39,563 bases of DNA from Diplocarpon mali (GCA_024741835.1 JAENRP010000332.1:8347-47909), one strand, 5' to 3'; shown: positions 1 through 12,146, counted from the first letter of the stretch. The notes: generated by a model from the sequence alone, not told the origin. Numbers and translations are program-made.

Positions 1-910
1 CCCCCAAAGCCCACAAGATCAGGATGCAGATGGATGCACGCGTCCGCGTATCACCTTCCCCTCTACCACAGGACACCGGAGGAGAGTGCCTCGCCTCATC
101 CCTTACCAGCTCCCACGCAGTAGTGGGACTCCGGCGCAGCACCGCAAAGCACGACGCCCAATGCCCTCGTGCTGCACGGGGACAGAGGTACGTAACGTTC
201 AGAGTGCAAGGCCTTTTTTTTTCCTTTGCGTCTCAAGCCCGCCCCGCCGAGGATCGACCAGGATCCCATCAACGGACGGACGACGGCTTGGTTTCGGCCC
301 CCGTGTTGCCCTCCCCTTGGATACGGCGGTCTTTGTTGGTCTCTCCCTCTTCTCCTCCTCCTGTAGCGGACCAGACGACGCCCTCCCCCGAATAAAGGCA
401 TCCAAGGGATCCGGCTCAGACGGAATCAACGCCTGATGAGCTGCGTTTGCGTCTGGCTTTGCGTCTGGCTGGGCAAGGAGATTAAGGGAGAGGCAGAGCA
501 GAAGTCGGGCATAGTTAACCTCCCCCTCCCCCCCCCTCTTGCATCCGACCCTCTTGAATACGAGGTTGGCCAGGCAAAGCAAGCAAGGCTGTCAGAGTTG
601 GATCGCTCTCGTCTTTTGCCTTGGGTCGTCCAACTCTGATCGAACAGAATTCCGATCGTCCGTGACCAAACGCAGGAGGGCTAGTGCGTGGGCCGAGGCT
701 AGACACCGATGAGCGAGCTGCACCAGGAGGCCTGCAGGCGAATGTTCACACTCCGGGGATGGTTATTGCAACACCACGAACAGCCTCCACGGCTCTACGA
801 CTCGAGGAGGTGATCCGCCGAGCCACCAAGGTCGGCTAGTCTCGCGCAGGGGATCCAAGCTGGCTCTCGTTTCCCGGCGTGGGGGACTGTGTCCGCGTGA
901 GTCTGGCGAT

Positions 911-946
911 GGAGCCGTGGAGCCGTGGAGCCGTGGATCCGTGAGC
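911..946. repeat. 9-bp tandem repeat
   Basis: The unit GGAGCCGTG is repeated about four times in a row, the last copy degenerate (GGATCCGTG). It lies in the GC-rich gene-poor region and has no supported coding role. Confidence 0.8.
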
Positions 947-1021
947 CCTTTTCCATGGGGACGAGATGTGACGATGAGGATCACCACCCTCCCTCTGTAC
1001 CTTTCGACTCGGACGGCAGGA

Positions 1022-1107
1022 GGGGAGTTTCAAGAGGGGATTTCCAAGAGGAGGGGAGTTCCAAGAGGAGGCGAGTTCCAAGAGGAGGCGAGTTCCAGAG
1101 GAGGGGC
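1022..1107. repeat. 17-bp minisatellite, about five copies
   Basis: The unit GAGTTCCAAGAGGAGGC recurs with 17-bp spacing, with copies starting near 1039, 1056, 1073 and 1090. A more diverged copy lies just before, and the final copy has a 1-base deletion. The strand is strongly purine-rich. Two copies are identical, so the array is probably young or being homogenised. Confidence 0.85.
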
Positions 1108-2030
1108 CAGGACGAGACGTCGGATAGGCAGGGCAACGGTGGTTTTCTCGACCAGACAAGAATTCCCCAAGAGCCAAGGGTGAGAGGTGCCGTGCAGAAA
1201 TCCCTCGACGGGACGGCATGTCTTCTTTTGACCCAGTCCTAATACTACTACTACTACTCGGCATCCCGTCGCCAGCGGAGAGAGTATCCATCTCACACAC
1301 AGCCTTCGTCTATACTCTACATGGAGCCTCCCCATCCCCGCTTCAGATGGCCAGCAGCCGGGGGAGGATGAGAAACTCTTCTGAGCAGGAAGCACTTGCT
1401 TTTTTTTTTTTTCCCCCCCCCTTTCGCTCTCCCTTGAGATGGCGATGCGATGCGACGCGACGCTTGAAGGGGGGCGGGGGGGTGGAGTGGCTGCTTGACT
1501 CGTTTGCTTTTGCACTTCTCCGTGCCGCCCATCTGACTGTCCCCTCGGGTCCTCGGGGTCCTTCATATCGTCAAAGGGGGGGCGTTGCCCGGCCAACTCT
1601 GAGCTCGCCTCGCCTCCGAGTCGTGATGCTTTCGAAGGGCTCTCTGTGTGCTGCGGGGACCGCAGGCCGAAGGAAAGCCGGGTGTCCCGTGACACGACGG
1701 TCCCCGACCAGGACGAGCATGATTACTCCGTCGCGCGCACAGAACTCGGCCTCACCATGACGCGAGTCCGAGGGCGGGGGGGGGAGTGCGGTTGCGGGTG
1801 CTGGAGACCTTCCCGCTTGCAGGATCCCCAGCAACAGAGCCGCGCTCCACCAAGCTGCTCCGCGAGATCGAAAGCCGAGCGAGCGGGGCGGGCTCGGCGT
1901 CGTGGTGCACGTGAGACGACAGAGCTTGCCAGGCCCAGACAATTAGCCCCCCCCCCCTCTCTCTCTCCCCGCGGCTCCTCCGCCCCGGATCCGGCAGACC
2001 TCGCAGCATCCCTTCGCTCCGGCGGGTGCG

Positions 2031-2075
2031 CGAGCGAACCGAGACGAACCGAACCGAGCCGAGCCGAACCGAACT
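2031..2075. repeat. Pentanucleotide array (GAACC/GAGCC)
   Basis: Nine consecutive 5-bp units alternate between GAACC and GAGCC with a few substitutions. The array is in a GC-rich stretch without a supported gene. Confidence 0.8.
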
Positions 2076-2408
2076 ACACGCATCAGCTTCGCCCTCTCTC
2101 GCCCTGCTCCCGACTGCTGGGTGCCGGACCACGGCCCTCCCCTCCCGATATCGCTGGCTCTCGGGTAGCTCGTGCCCCCCGACCGCCGGGCCCTTTTCTA
2201 TTTCCCTTTCCTCCGCTCTTATTTCCTGGTATCTCGTCTCATCCATGTTCTTTTCTCAACTTCCCCTGAACAGCACGTCTCGACCTCGAGCCTCCACACC
2301 CACACCACACCCGTCTCCATACCAACCGCCCACCCCTCACAAGGGCTGCCACTTCTCCGGCTTGTGCTGGTGCGCTTTTGCGTCCATGGCATCCCCGCTC
2401 CTCGTTCT

Positions 2409-2416
2409 TGACGTCA
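2409..2416. promoter_or_regulatory. CRE/ATF-type palindrome TGACGTCA
   Basis: An exact TGACGTCA palindrome, the consensus site of CREB/ATF-type bZIP factors, lies downstream of a pyrimidine-rich stretch (about 2160-2350). The motif is seen directly. Regulatory use is inferred and weak because no target gene is identified. Confidence 0.3.
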
Positions 2417-3447
2417 CTGCGCCTCGGCATCATCTACCCGGCGCCTCGGCCATCTGCCAGTCGTCTCGGCCATCTACCTACATTATGCCACCGAGTCCCC
2501 GCTCGCGAGGTAGAGACCGTCATCGTAGCAGTGAGATAGCCGCCGACACGAGCTGGCTCGACTTGGTGGTGATGCTGGGCGTGCTCGGGTATCAGCCAGG
2601 ATGGATCCGCGCGAGAGACGGTGTCGACATGGAGCGGCGAAGGGAAAATCTCCGTCACCGCCATTCTCGACCAGTTGGTGTCGGCCTCTGTCCTCCGTCA
2701 CCGCCTGCCTCGCTCCTCTCCCCCCTCTGCATCTTGCTTTGGCCGTGGGAGCATGTTGCCGAACTTTGGCTTCTACTCGTCTCACATGTCACCGCCCTTT
2801 GCCACAACAACCCTGTTCCGGAAGACCGAGGGCATGATGCTACCGCCCTCTCGCAACTGTGATTCTGTTGGCCCCAAGTCACCACCAGTCCCTGTCCTCT
2901 CGGTCCATCCAAGGTCGATACAGTCATCTTCACGACGCAGAACAAGGCGGTGGTCGGAATCCTCCCCGGCCCTCTCGCAGATGTGTGTCCAAGCGAGGGC
3001 GGCCCGACCGAGACAGCAGTCGGGGAGGGAGGATTCGGTTGCACTGCAAGTCAGCCTTCTCTAGCTTCATACGTATGCCGCACTCGTACCCCGTCGACTC
3101 TGGCGGCTCGACACTTGGCTTTTCTCATCTTCTATCCACTCCTCCAGCGTTGCGAGGAACCCTCTCGTATCTCCGCGTGGCTGAAGCACGCGGACGATGG
3201 GTTCCAGCTAGAGAACCAGAGTCTGGCGGATGCTATCATGCTTTCGTATGACGGTGCTATCATGCGCCGATTCAACCCCCTTTTATATATAGATTCGTCT
3301 GGCGTTGTCAAACTCGTACTTGCTACACCCTGATCCCTCGGTGCAGGGATCTCTCAGACGAGGGACCCGAACTGCAAATGTCGAGTCCCGCACTTCCGGC
3401 CTGCTGAAGGAGGTAAGGTCCTCCGCCGCCCGGTACCTTGGCATTGG

Positions 3448-3466
3448 CTCTCTCTCTCTCTCTCTC
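3448..3466. repeat. CT microsatellite (short)
   Basis: Nine to ten uninterrupted CT dinucleotides. No gene context is identifiable. Confidence 0.9.
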
Positions 3467-5872
3467 GAAACACACATGTCGCCTGGTCGGTCAGGCAGCC
3501 AGAGATAACCCTGGTCGAGAACCGGCCTTCTCCCGCGGACAAGACGCTTCCGCGAAACAGCCGTCGCCCGGCAAGCCGAGCACTTCTGGGTGGCATATCT
3601 TCACGTGCTTCGGCCCGCGGAAGGGGAGCCGTTCGTCCCACGGCCCGGTCGGCTCCCCCCTCCGAGCACCACCAACCCACCCTTTGCTCCAACGCCGATG
3701 CGGATCGCAACTCGAGTCGCCTCCCCCTGCGACGCGATTCGCGTGAATCGGGAAGGTCATGCTGCTCCACCCGCAACCCGACGGACGCGGGGCCGGCCGA
3801 CTGGGTGGGCCGCATGGCTCGTGCTGTATGGATATTATTTTCTTCGATTCTATTTATGCCGTGCTATCTCCTCGGATTCCATCTCACCCCACCTGACTCT
3901 ATTCTATCTGATTTTATTCTATTTTCTACTTCAATCCACTTCATTCCATCTTGTGACACTTAATTACACTTCGTTCTCTTTTATTTCTCGCCATCTTGTG
4001 TATTTCTCACAGGGAAAAAAAAAGCCTCTCGGAGCCGGGCGTGTCTCCAGGGCATGCTCGGAGATGCGTCTGGGGCATTCTATGTATCCTGGCTGGGGAA
4101 GGCTATCCGTACCACGCACCTGCCGAGGTTCCCCAATGACGCTCCCCGACAGAATGTCCTGTGTACGTGTTGGCGGGGGAAGCGGTCCTTCGTAGATGGA
4201 CAGACCCCAACCAGCGCGGTCACGTTCCCGGGGAACGAGCATGCGAGCGTCTGCGTCGACGTTCCGTTGCGCTTTCACCGCCTGCCGCAGTGCCCAGGAC
4301 GACGCTGATGAGAGACCGCTTCCCTATTCGTGTGTGTGTGTGTGGATGGCGTGTCGTGGGTTTGCAGGGTCGAGCGCAGCTACGCGATGGGACCCTCCTG
4401 CCCGCAGCATCGCCGATGAACTGGCGCCCCCGCCCGACGGGCAAGAAGACGAGCTCGTGGACCCTGCGCATCGAGGCCGGCGGGTCGAGGCCGCGAGATG
4501 GTGCCTGGGCGATTGGAAGTTCCCTACGCAGGTCAGGTCGGCACGGTGAGGAGGTGGGTGGTGCCAGGGAGTCGACCGCTGCCACCGCCTCCGGGGCACA
4601 CGTGATCTTTCATGCCTGGTCTGGCAAAGCCCCCCCATCGTGGGAATACGTCGTCTTCCTAGCCCGGGCACTGGGAGACCTACATCGCAGTCGCTGCTGA
4701 CCCTGCCGAGCTCGTCAATGGTACATGGCCCTCACCAACGCCGCGGCAAGACCAGACCGAGGAGCGGACCGGCCTGGGTCCAGGCGACGTGGCGGGCGTA
4801 GCAGAGCCGGCCCGAAACGCTGCCAGCCTGCCTCGTTACATCATCCTGCTCTCCGTGCTCACCGAGCTGCGGGTGGGCGCTCGTCCGAACCGTCGCCTGT
4901 GAGCATACTCGCGGCCGTCCCAGCGATCTTGCTGCGCTTGCCGACCTCCTCTTTGAACGTGAGCGGCGGGCGGCTCGTACAAGGAGTCTTTCGTGCTCGA
5001 GCTGGAACGCCTCGGCAGATTGTGCTGGGAAAACCCCTCTCTTTGAGGCGGGGTCTGGCTGAGAAGATGTGTTCTGCTGTGACGTGAATAGTGTATTGTC
5101 ATCAGGCAGTTCATGGTCTCCGAAAGAGAAATCCGCCCGAATTTCGCGCTGACCGAGAGCGGAGATGGACATATTGGCCTTGGGAGTCCTCGGAAAAGTG
5201 TCATCACGGACAAGGTGCTGTACTGGCTCTCATGCCATCCCATTCCGTGTTTGTCGCGATCTCGTAGGTAGGCTTCGCTGGAGTCGCTGGACGAAACGCG
5301 AGGAGGTTTCCAGCCGCAGGGTATGTTATCCAGCAACCTGAGGAGGGCAATAGCTGGGATTACCAGGGAGAACCATCGTCCTCCCCGGCTTCTCTGATGC
5401 CTTCCTTGCCCGCCGAGAGGAGCAGGCGAGATCTGGCTCTGTTGCGCCTACTGTACGACCATATTCACGCGAGCCCACCCGGACCAAATCATCCGTTTCG
5501 CAGGAGTTGACGTCCCAACGACGAGGATCTGCGCTTGTCAGCAGGAAGTCGAGGGGCGGGGGGGGAAGAGAGTGCGCCCCGGGGAGAGATCGTGCCAGCA
5601 ACGGCTCCAACTGGATGGCGGATGCCGACCATTGGGTTCAGGGGTAGCGACGGCTAAACCTCGACACGAGCGCCCCGTTCTACCGTCCATCCAAACGCGC
5701 CGGGTGTTGATGCGCTGCGAGGAGCACGATCGCAGCGTCTGGTTGGAGTCGGGACGGAAGGGTAGTCGAGGAATATAGTGATCGGGGCCATACGTAGGGC
5801 ATACGACGAGAGTGAAGGAGGAGAGTGAATCCCAGGGACACGTGACGGCTTGGCATAGGCTGCCCTCGAGTA

Positions 5873-5878
<6 letters not shown>

Positions 5879-5929
<51 letters not shown>
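5879..5929. repeat. TC microsatellite, about 25 units
   Basis: An uninterrupted run of about 25 TC dinucleotides (51 bp). On the minus strand it would read as an Arg-Glu run in two overlapping spurious frames. A tract this long should vary in length between isolates. Confidence 0.95.
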
Positions 5930-5933
<4 letters not shown>

Positions 5934-7550
5934 ATCATCTACAACCAAAACCAGAATACAACCATCCCTTTTCCAGTGCGCACCTTGAGCAACCAACAGG
6001 TAGAACTTGAAACAAACTACACCATAGGCTGAGCAAGCTGCCTTGACTCCCCCACGCTGGTAATCCGCCTGGTACATCGGCAAGTGTTTCCGCTGGTCTA
6101 TCTCTTTAAGGGGGGAGCATCCAGCATCCCTCCTTCGGCAGCAGAAGCTCCATCGACCTCTCCAAAAAAAACCCGTCTAGCGAGATGAAGCAACACGGGC
6201 GGGCTCACAGGAGCGACTACCATCCGACGCGAGCTCCAGATGCGCCTGACCACAGCCTCCGACCCCTCCTCGATGCCCAAGTCGGCCCAGCTCTCAACAG
6301 CGGCGAGGATGGGGCTGTGCCGCGCTTTGTTCCAGGCCGGAGTATTTTTATGAGCCATCCTCGGGCGGAGAGTGTTGGACGAAGACACTCGGCGGCTACC
6401 GGACGCCCTGTCTGCCTCCCACGTCCCTAGGAACGAGGGAGAGGGTCTCGACAGCGGATCTTCCCGACCATGGCGGCCAGGCCTTGCAACACGGCGACGC
6501 AGCTTTCGAGCCGCGGGGGGAGCGGTGGCTGCGATCTCAGGAAGGGGCCGTGGTGGCGAAGGGGGCGCGTACGGGACCCTTCGACTCGCAGCAGTCACGG
6601 CTCTCCGGCCGGCAGTCCTGCACCAGCGGACGACCCGGCCAAGTGACGGCAGAGGCAGCGATGGGGGAGATGGAGCGGGAGGCAACAGACACGCGCTCAG
6701 CGGACCGCTGCCCAGGCCAGCCCGGCCTGCTCAGCTGGAGCCCTGATGCTCCGAACCAGCAAACCGCCCGGCGTGACTACGCAGCTGCAGCCCGCCCCCG
6801 CCCCCAGCAGCGCGGCTGCACTCAAGGACTCAGCCGGTCTCGCATCAGGTGATTGTGCGCAACGGCGAAGCTCCGCCAGTACGTGGAGTTGTCTTCGTGG
6901 CTGTCAAAGCTCGCCTCCCTAAGCTCCTCCTGGAAAAGGGGGAGAGCCAGAAAAGTGCATCCGTGACTGCCAAGCCTCCCGCCGTCTCTCTCTATCATGT
7001 GGCAGATCACATGATCGACAGCGCGGGGGACAACCACGCAACAGGTTCGACGATGCCCGCCGCGGAGCCGCCGAGCAAGAGCCGCCCGCACGCGCGATCC
7101 CCTCCAGCCACTGCCAGGCCGTCTCGGCCCGCGCACCGCAGCAACGCCCACGACGCCTCGTCACGTGTCCATCTCGGCACTCTTGGGACGAGACACCCCG
7201 GGGCATCCGTTGTCTGCCATCACGATCTTCTCGATGGGAAAGTTCTCTCCGACACGAGACGAAACGCCCCGGCACATGCTGGAGAGATGCCCGGGGGCTT
7301 TCCAAACGTCCGTCTCTCTTCCATCCCTCGTTTGCCTCGGCCGGAGTCAGAAGACGCGAGCCCCGCGCGAGGACCTGCCTTGTCTTGCGGCGCTGTCACC
7401 ATTCGTGCCGACGCTCTTCTCGAGCACCTCCAGGCACGAAGGGCCAGAGACGAGGCTTTTGCCGGGATCTAGAGGAGCCCAGCGCTACAGGGCAGCAGGA
7501 AAAGAAAAGACTTCAAGAGGGAAGTTCAGCTCCTGATTCTGGTGCTACCT

Positions 7551-8307
7551 GAGGAGCGACTAAACCGTGCAGAACCACCTTGCATTCTGCGAACTCAAGG
7601 AGCAATACCCCAATCCGAAAAGTAAGAGCATGGCAAGTCAGATACTACAGGATGCCAGGATCCTAGAACCTGCAAGACGGCTGACTCGTGCTGAGAGAGA
7701 TGTTGCGTGACTGCGAGCTGTTCGATCCTCAGGGACAGTATAAGTGCTGTTGAAAACGGGATTGCAGGATACACTTCGAGGCTTAGAATGCTGCGAATTG
7801 AGGACATTTTGTAGTTGCCTCTTCTACAAGCTCATCCTTCCGACGATAAATCCCCCTGGTCTTTGCTGATACCCCTTTCCTGAACGTGTGCACAGGGCAG
7901 TTCGATTTCTCGCAATGGTAGATGCTGGTAACGCTGAAGGACTTGAGCAGGTCTGCACGCTGCGACCTGACCAAATAAGGACCAGACTCAGAAGTTCCTC
8001 TCCGCGCTCCTCTCGGAATCGTGGCCCCGGATGGCATGCTGCAGACCTATCTCCGGGAGTGTATGCCTGTATGCCAGCTGTGCTTGTGAACCTGGATGAG
8101 ACAGGTGTCTGGATCCCAATGCAATGGGGAACATATTTGGTGAGTGTTGATTCTTCACATGATCCGGTTCGGATGTAGGGCATCTCGGAAACAACGACAG
8201 AGTTCGGCCATGCCTGCATGACCCTTGCCGCACACATTTCGACCTGCTGAACCTACAGCGACAGAGCCAGACGTCTAAGCGTGTGCGCTCGAAGTATCCG
8301 AGGCAAG
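7551..8307. other. Intergenic; nothing recognised
   Basis: This is the 3' flank of the minus-strand BTB gene. Composition is more balanced than in the preceding GC-rich block. Open frames of 60-140 codons occur on both strands, but none has a motif or a family resemblance I can name. The last few hundred bases before 8308 probably include the BTB gene's 3' UTR. Confidence 0.5.
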
Positions 8308-10011
8308 CTATCGCGGGATACTGGTCATGAAAGAGCCACCGAGTACCGTTCTGGGGTTGGCTTCTTGCTCCGTCACCCAATTCCACTTCTCAGCTGTGAA
8401 GAGTCCTCGAGGCGACCTGCCTACATCACTGCCTCCCGCATTCCTACCAAGAACCGACCTTGAGTGAACCTGTCCGAAGTTGAACTGTTTCGGTATCTCT
8501 GCAGACACATCAACTTCTTCATTGTCGTTCCCAACCCAAACGGCTTTCTTGCTGCTCGAGGGGAGTTGGGGAGGGATCCATGATTCGAAAAGTGGACCTC
8601 CGGTTTTGGATCGAGACAGCCTGATACCAACACCAGTATCGATGCAGGTCCGAATGAAATCCAGCGCGGGCAGGATTTTCGTCCTGAGTCCACAATGGCC
8701 GTGGTTACTGTCGATTTGGTATTGTGGACACTGTCTAAGTATGCCAATCAAGAGCTCTATATCGCCAGAGTAGGCCTCAGGCCATACATAGTCCGAATCG
8801 TAGGGAGATGCGGCTTGGAAGGAGACTAGAGAAAGAAGGCCCTTTTTGGTTAGGAACTTGATCATCTCTCCGAGTCTGGAAGTCTCAAGTCAGAGTATGT
8901 CTTAGGATAGCGAGGGTGAAAGTCTCTAGTGGCTCATTGATAACTTGGACTAAAAAACGGCATTGCAGGTGCGCTCCGAACTCCACTACTTACTGGAAAG
9001 AATCACAACTTGAACTTGTGTCGTAGCCCAGCTTACATTGTCTCTCTTTTGAGCAGTAAATTTGCAAAAACTGATCCTGTATTGAAGCAATGGTTCGTAG
9101 AACACATGCACGACGATAAGCCAGTTCGCCTGAACTCTTGTCAAAATGATGTACTCGACTACTCATTGCAACGGCTTACCTTCTAATCCGTATGGCAAGT
9201 CCCACCAGGGTGCTTGAAACTCGTTGCTGCTCTCAGCTGTATCCGTCCAACGCATTGATCCACGCAGTATGAAATCTTTCGTAGATCCAGTAAATCGCAT
9301 TCCTTGATCCGTATGGAACTGGATGAGCACTTTCTGCCTCAGCGCTTCCTCCCCGTTCTTGTCAAGGCCAACTGGGTACTTGTGTGCGTTGAGGGTCTTT
9401 TGCATATGTCTGGTGACAGGTGACGTGAAGTTGTATCGGTCGGCCATGAGGACGAGGACTGTTAGACTTTGGGTATTGAAGGGCGAGGTGATAGGATCCT
9501 AAGCACCATTAGAACAAAGGTCTCCTTATGTGGGGGGAGGTATCCACACATTTCCATGCACTACTCGTAGCATATCTCTAAAGATGGCCTCCCTACCAAA
9601 CGTCTTGGTGATGCTGTCCTCATCGACAATCTGGACTCGGGGGAGTTTCTCGGCCCCAATTTTGGTAGGATCCAGCCCTGACGACTCCAGATCCGAGAGA
9701 GCTTTCGTGACTGCGAGACCCTCCGCAAAAAGTGGCTTGAACAGGATCTGGAAGTACTCGGAGTGCTTCTTGATTGTTTCCAGTTTGACCCTGTACAGAA
9801 TCCTCGGGGAAGGCATGGGGAGCTTCTTGGTTCGCAGACTTCGCAGTGCGTCTTTCGGTATTGATTTGGTACATGCTGATGTATTTTTGAAGTATACATC
9901 GAGCAGAATATCTCCCGTCGTACGTATCTCGACCAGAGGGAATTCAGTTCCTTCGATACGTGCTGAAGCCATGGGGCTCGTCTCTACCTGGGCGGCTTTC
10001 GGAGTGGCCAT
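8308..10011 (-). CDS. Fungal BTB/POZ domain protein
   Basis: I model four exons on the minus strand: 10011-9550, 9498-9180, 9129-8994 and 8875-8308, giving 494 residues. Introns are 51, 50 and 118 nt; all phases close and the stop is at 8308. The N-terminal part (from about residue 34, DILLDVYF) through the HSEYF-like stretch and the exon 1/2 junction (HGN-DPI) fits the BTB/POZ fold used for dimerisation or Cullin-3 adaptor roles. Conserved blocks of the Pezizomycotina-specific family follow: LPYGLEGELAYRRAC, QCKLGYD, DSFQLGEMIKFLT, NHGHCGLRTKILP, and a terminal LFTAEKWNW. The chosen start is the ATG at 10011. The frame stays open upstream to about 10140 without a better Met. The first donor (GTGTGG) is weak. 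No KELCH, MATH or zinc-finger domain accompanies the BTB domain, so its substrate or partner is unknown. The family assignment is from remembered sequence pattern. Confidence 0.82.
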
Positions 10012-10199
10012 GATGAGGTCTTCTGAAGCTTTGCAAATGTTTGGCACGACACATTGAATGTAAAGAGCTGGCTTAGATACAACAGTATATGGAAAACTTG
10101 ACCTGGTGCCAGGGCTTTGGAGATGTGCCTTAAGTCGCAAATCGCCGACGGGTATCTTTTTTTCGGGCCGAGAACCTGTTTCACGGGTACGGCCATGCC

Positions 10200-11044
10200 A
10201 TCTTCACGACGGTCAGTTGCAACAATTGCTTCAATAGACGTATGGGGTCTTGGGAGTGGTGGATTGTCGATACCTTACGCTTCGGCCTTGGTGGGGGCGC
10301 CAAGCCCAAAAGCCTCCTTGAAGGCTTCGGCTTCGATACGGTTGCTAGCGACGGCATCACCAGCACTGTCGGCTTTCAAATCACTCCAAGCAGTCGCCAG
10401 CCACGACCAGTCTCGGATTGGAGCAGGCAGGGAGCTCTGTCCCAGGTGTACAGTGTGATCAATCGAGATCATATCCCGTGGGCCCCTGGAGCGGTACCCC
10501 AGGCATCAGACACAACCAAGGGATGTACATACCAATGGAGAAGAGGTTGGTATAAACAGGTTTCTTGAAAGATGCGAGCCGAGATATCCTGCGTCTCAGG
10601 AGCCAGCCCCTCCGCACGATTTCAATCGGTCTCTGAAGCAGGATGTAACACAGCGGCTCTTTCATGAGATCTTTTGAGAATATGCAAGCCCTTGGCGCAC
10701 ATTGCCTGAGCATGGCTGATTGCAATTCACAGGCAGCAGCTGGGTTTCCGAGAGGATGGAAGCATTGCGGTAGATCGTCTTCAGCACAGCACAGTATCTG
10801 GATTGCTATGAAAAGCTTCCCTACTGAGCCGAGGAGTGCCGGCAAGCCCGAGGCGGTCCATTCGTTTCTGTACTTGCGACTTGTATCTCAAAACATTACA
10901 ACTGGTTTCCTGTCTCCGTTTCATCCAGGCTGCCATGGGCATTACAAAGCCTCGAACCATGGAGATGTTGAGCAAGTACGCAATTCTTTCAATGTAATGC
11001 GAATTTCGGTGCAAGATTAGTTCTATGGTAGTCCAAAAGAACAT
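10200..11044 (-). pseudogene. Possible remnant of an unidentified minus-strand gene
   Basis: Three successive minus-strand frames (11044-10781, 10845-10459, 10472-10275) look more protein-like than chance frames. Examples are the stretches RGFVMPMAAWMKRR, LLQRPIEIVRRGWLLRRR and RDWSWLATAW. They cannot be joined into one clean reading frame: a good GTATGT donor at 10532 leads to exons that hit stops or fall in the wrong phase. The final frame could be spliced (GTAAGG after 10276) into the frame that enters the BTB protein, so these could instead be extra 5' exons of that gene. I do not recognise the family. It may also be a chance set of frames. Confidence 0.22.
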
Positions 11045-12054
11045 GACCAGACGAGAGAGCGGCCTCTACAAAAGTCTGAGAAAATGCCTATCTATTCAGT
11101 GATAGAGCCAGATACGAATTCCCAGCTGGCTATTGCTTCGATCCAGGTGCAAAACTCTTTGGAAGCAGCTTGATGGCAGCATACTGAAAATAGAAGAGAG
11201 GAAAAGAAGAAGCTAATACAAGCCTATTTCTTCATGTTTGCCCTCTTTGTTTTCATGATCTTTGATTTTTAATGATTTGAGATATCTACTGAACGTCCCT
11301 TTATCCGCGGTCTTGGGCAATTGGGATAATAAGAAGCAAGGTCTGGGTATGAAATTGGCCAGTGGCCATTAGAAGAAAATCAGTCATCATGAGCTTGTCC
11401 TGTCTTGAGCCACTTCAGTATGCTATGCCTTGCTTAGGGAATGCATTTGTGGAACCCTGCGTAATTTATCTAGCTGGACGCGTCTCAAAATAATGTGACA
11501 ATTGGAGCAAGAGAAAAACCTGACTCCAAACAATCAAGGAGAAGCATGATAGGCCAGCTTAGCCACTGCTGAACTCTCACCCAAAACCTGCGGACCTGGA
11601 GATTGCCCTGAAGCTGTTCATGGTGCTTGGATATCCAGCTTCAAAGTACTACTATGCACCAGATGCATTCATGGACCAAATTGGCCAGGCATCACAGGGC
11701 CGAACAGTCTCTGCTAGCCTCATCAGTTGGAGTTTGGCTTCAAGCGTGATTATGGTAAGCGAAAAGTGTTGCCTGATATTTCGGACAAACGCGTAAACAC
11801 CCCTCGCCATCAACAGCTCCGGAGCAACAACCACGCACTTCCTTCTACTAAACGATCGACCAACACAACAAGAACTGCTTGTTCTTCCTACCGCGCTGTC
11901 GTTGTGATCACGGCGATCATACTTCTTCGCAGGCTTCCAAATACCAAGGTAAATGAACAATTTTGAAGTCGTTGCCCTCTTTTCTGCCGACATGCTGCTG
12001 ACCTGAGTCCGATCTCTAGACCTGATCACTTCCTAAACACAATAAAGAAGTAAG

Positions 12055-12146
12055 GAACCCTCCTATCAGATATATATGGCCTTGATCATTCCATTGCCAG
12101 GCATGTTGCTCGCTATCTGTTATGACAAAAACTGATAGGAGGGTTC
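12055..12146. repeat. 15-bp perfect inverted repeat with a 62-nt loop
   Basis: GAACCCTCCTATCAG (12055-12069) is exactly complementary to CTGATAGGAGGGTTC (12132-12146). The interior is AT-rich. No transposase frame or target-site duplication is evident. It could be a hairpin in RNA or DNA, a MITE-like remnant, or a regulator's paired site. It lies about 120 bp upstream of the secreted-protein start. Confidence 0.75.

Larger units (their letters stand above)
1..7550. other. GC-rich gene-poor region with simple repeats; no supported gene
   Basis: I see no recognisable protein or RNA gene here. Long open frames occur on both strands, up to about 280 codons at 2026-2862, but they overlap each other. 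They are rich in Arg, Pro and Ser, shift with the local simple repeats and show no family motif, which is what stop-poor GC-rich non-coding DNA produces. The region carries long C/T tracts, a 9-bp repeat, a 17-bp minisatellite, a pentanucleotide array, two CT microsatellites, a CRE-like palindrome and a TATA-like stretch near 3285. It resembles the long upstream regulatory or untranslated DNA of a fungal gene, but the gene it would serve is not visible in the window. Confidence 0.6.

Noticed and set aside
2026..2862. 278-codon plus-strand open frame
   Set aside because: It runs through a pentanucleotide repeat and pyrimidine tracts, has no motif, and overlaps equally long frames on other strands. 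Typical of stop-poor GC-rich DNA.
5654..5938. Minus-strand frames with an Arg-Glu repeat
   Set aside because: The repeat is just the translated TC microsatellite, read in two different frames.
6098..6685. 195-codon minus-strand open frame
   Set aside because: Composition is dominated by Arg, Pro, Ser and Ala with no conserved block; overlapping plus-strand frames are equally long.
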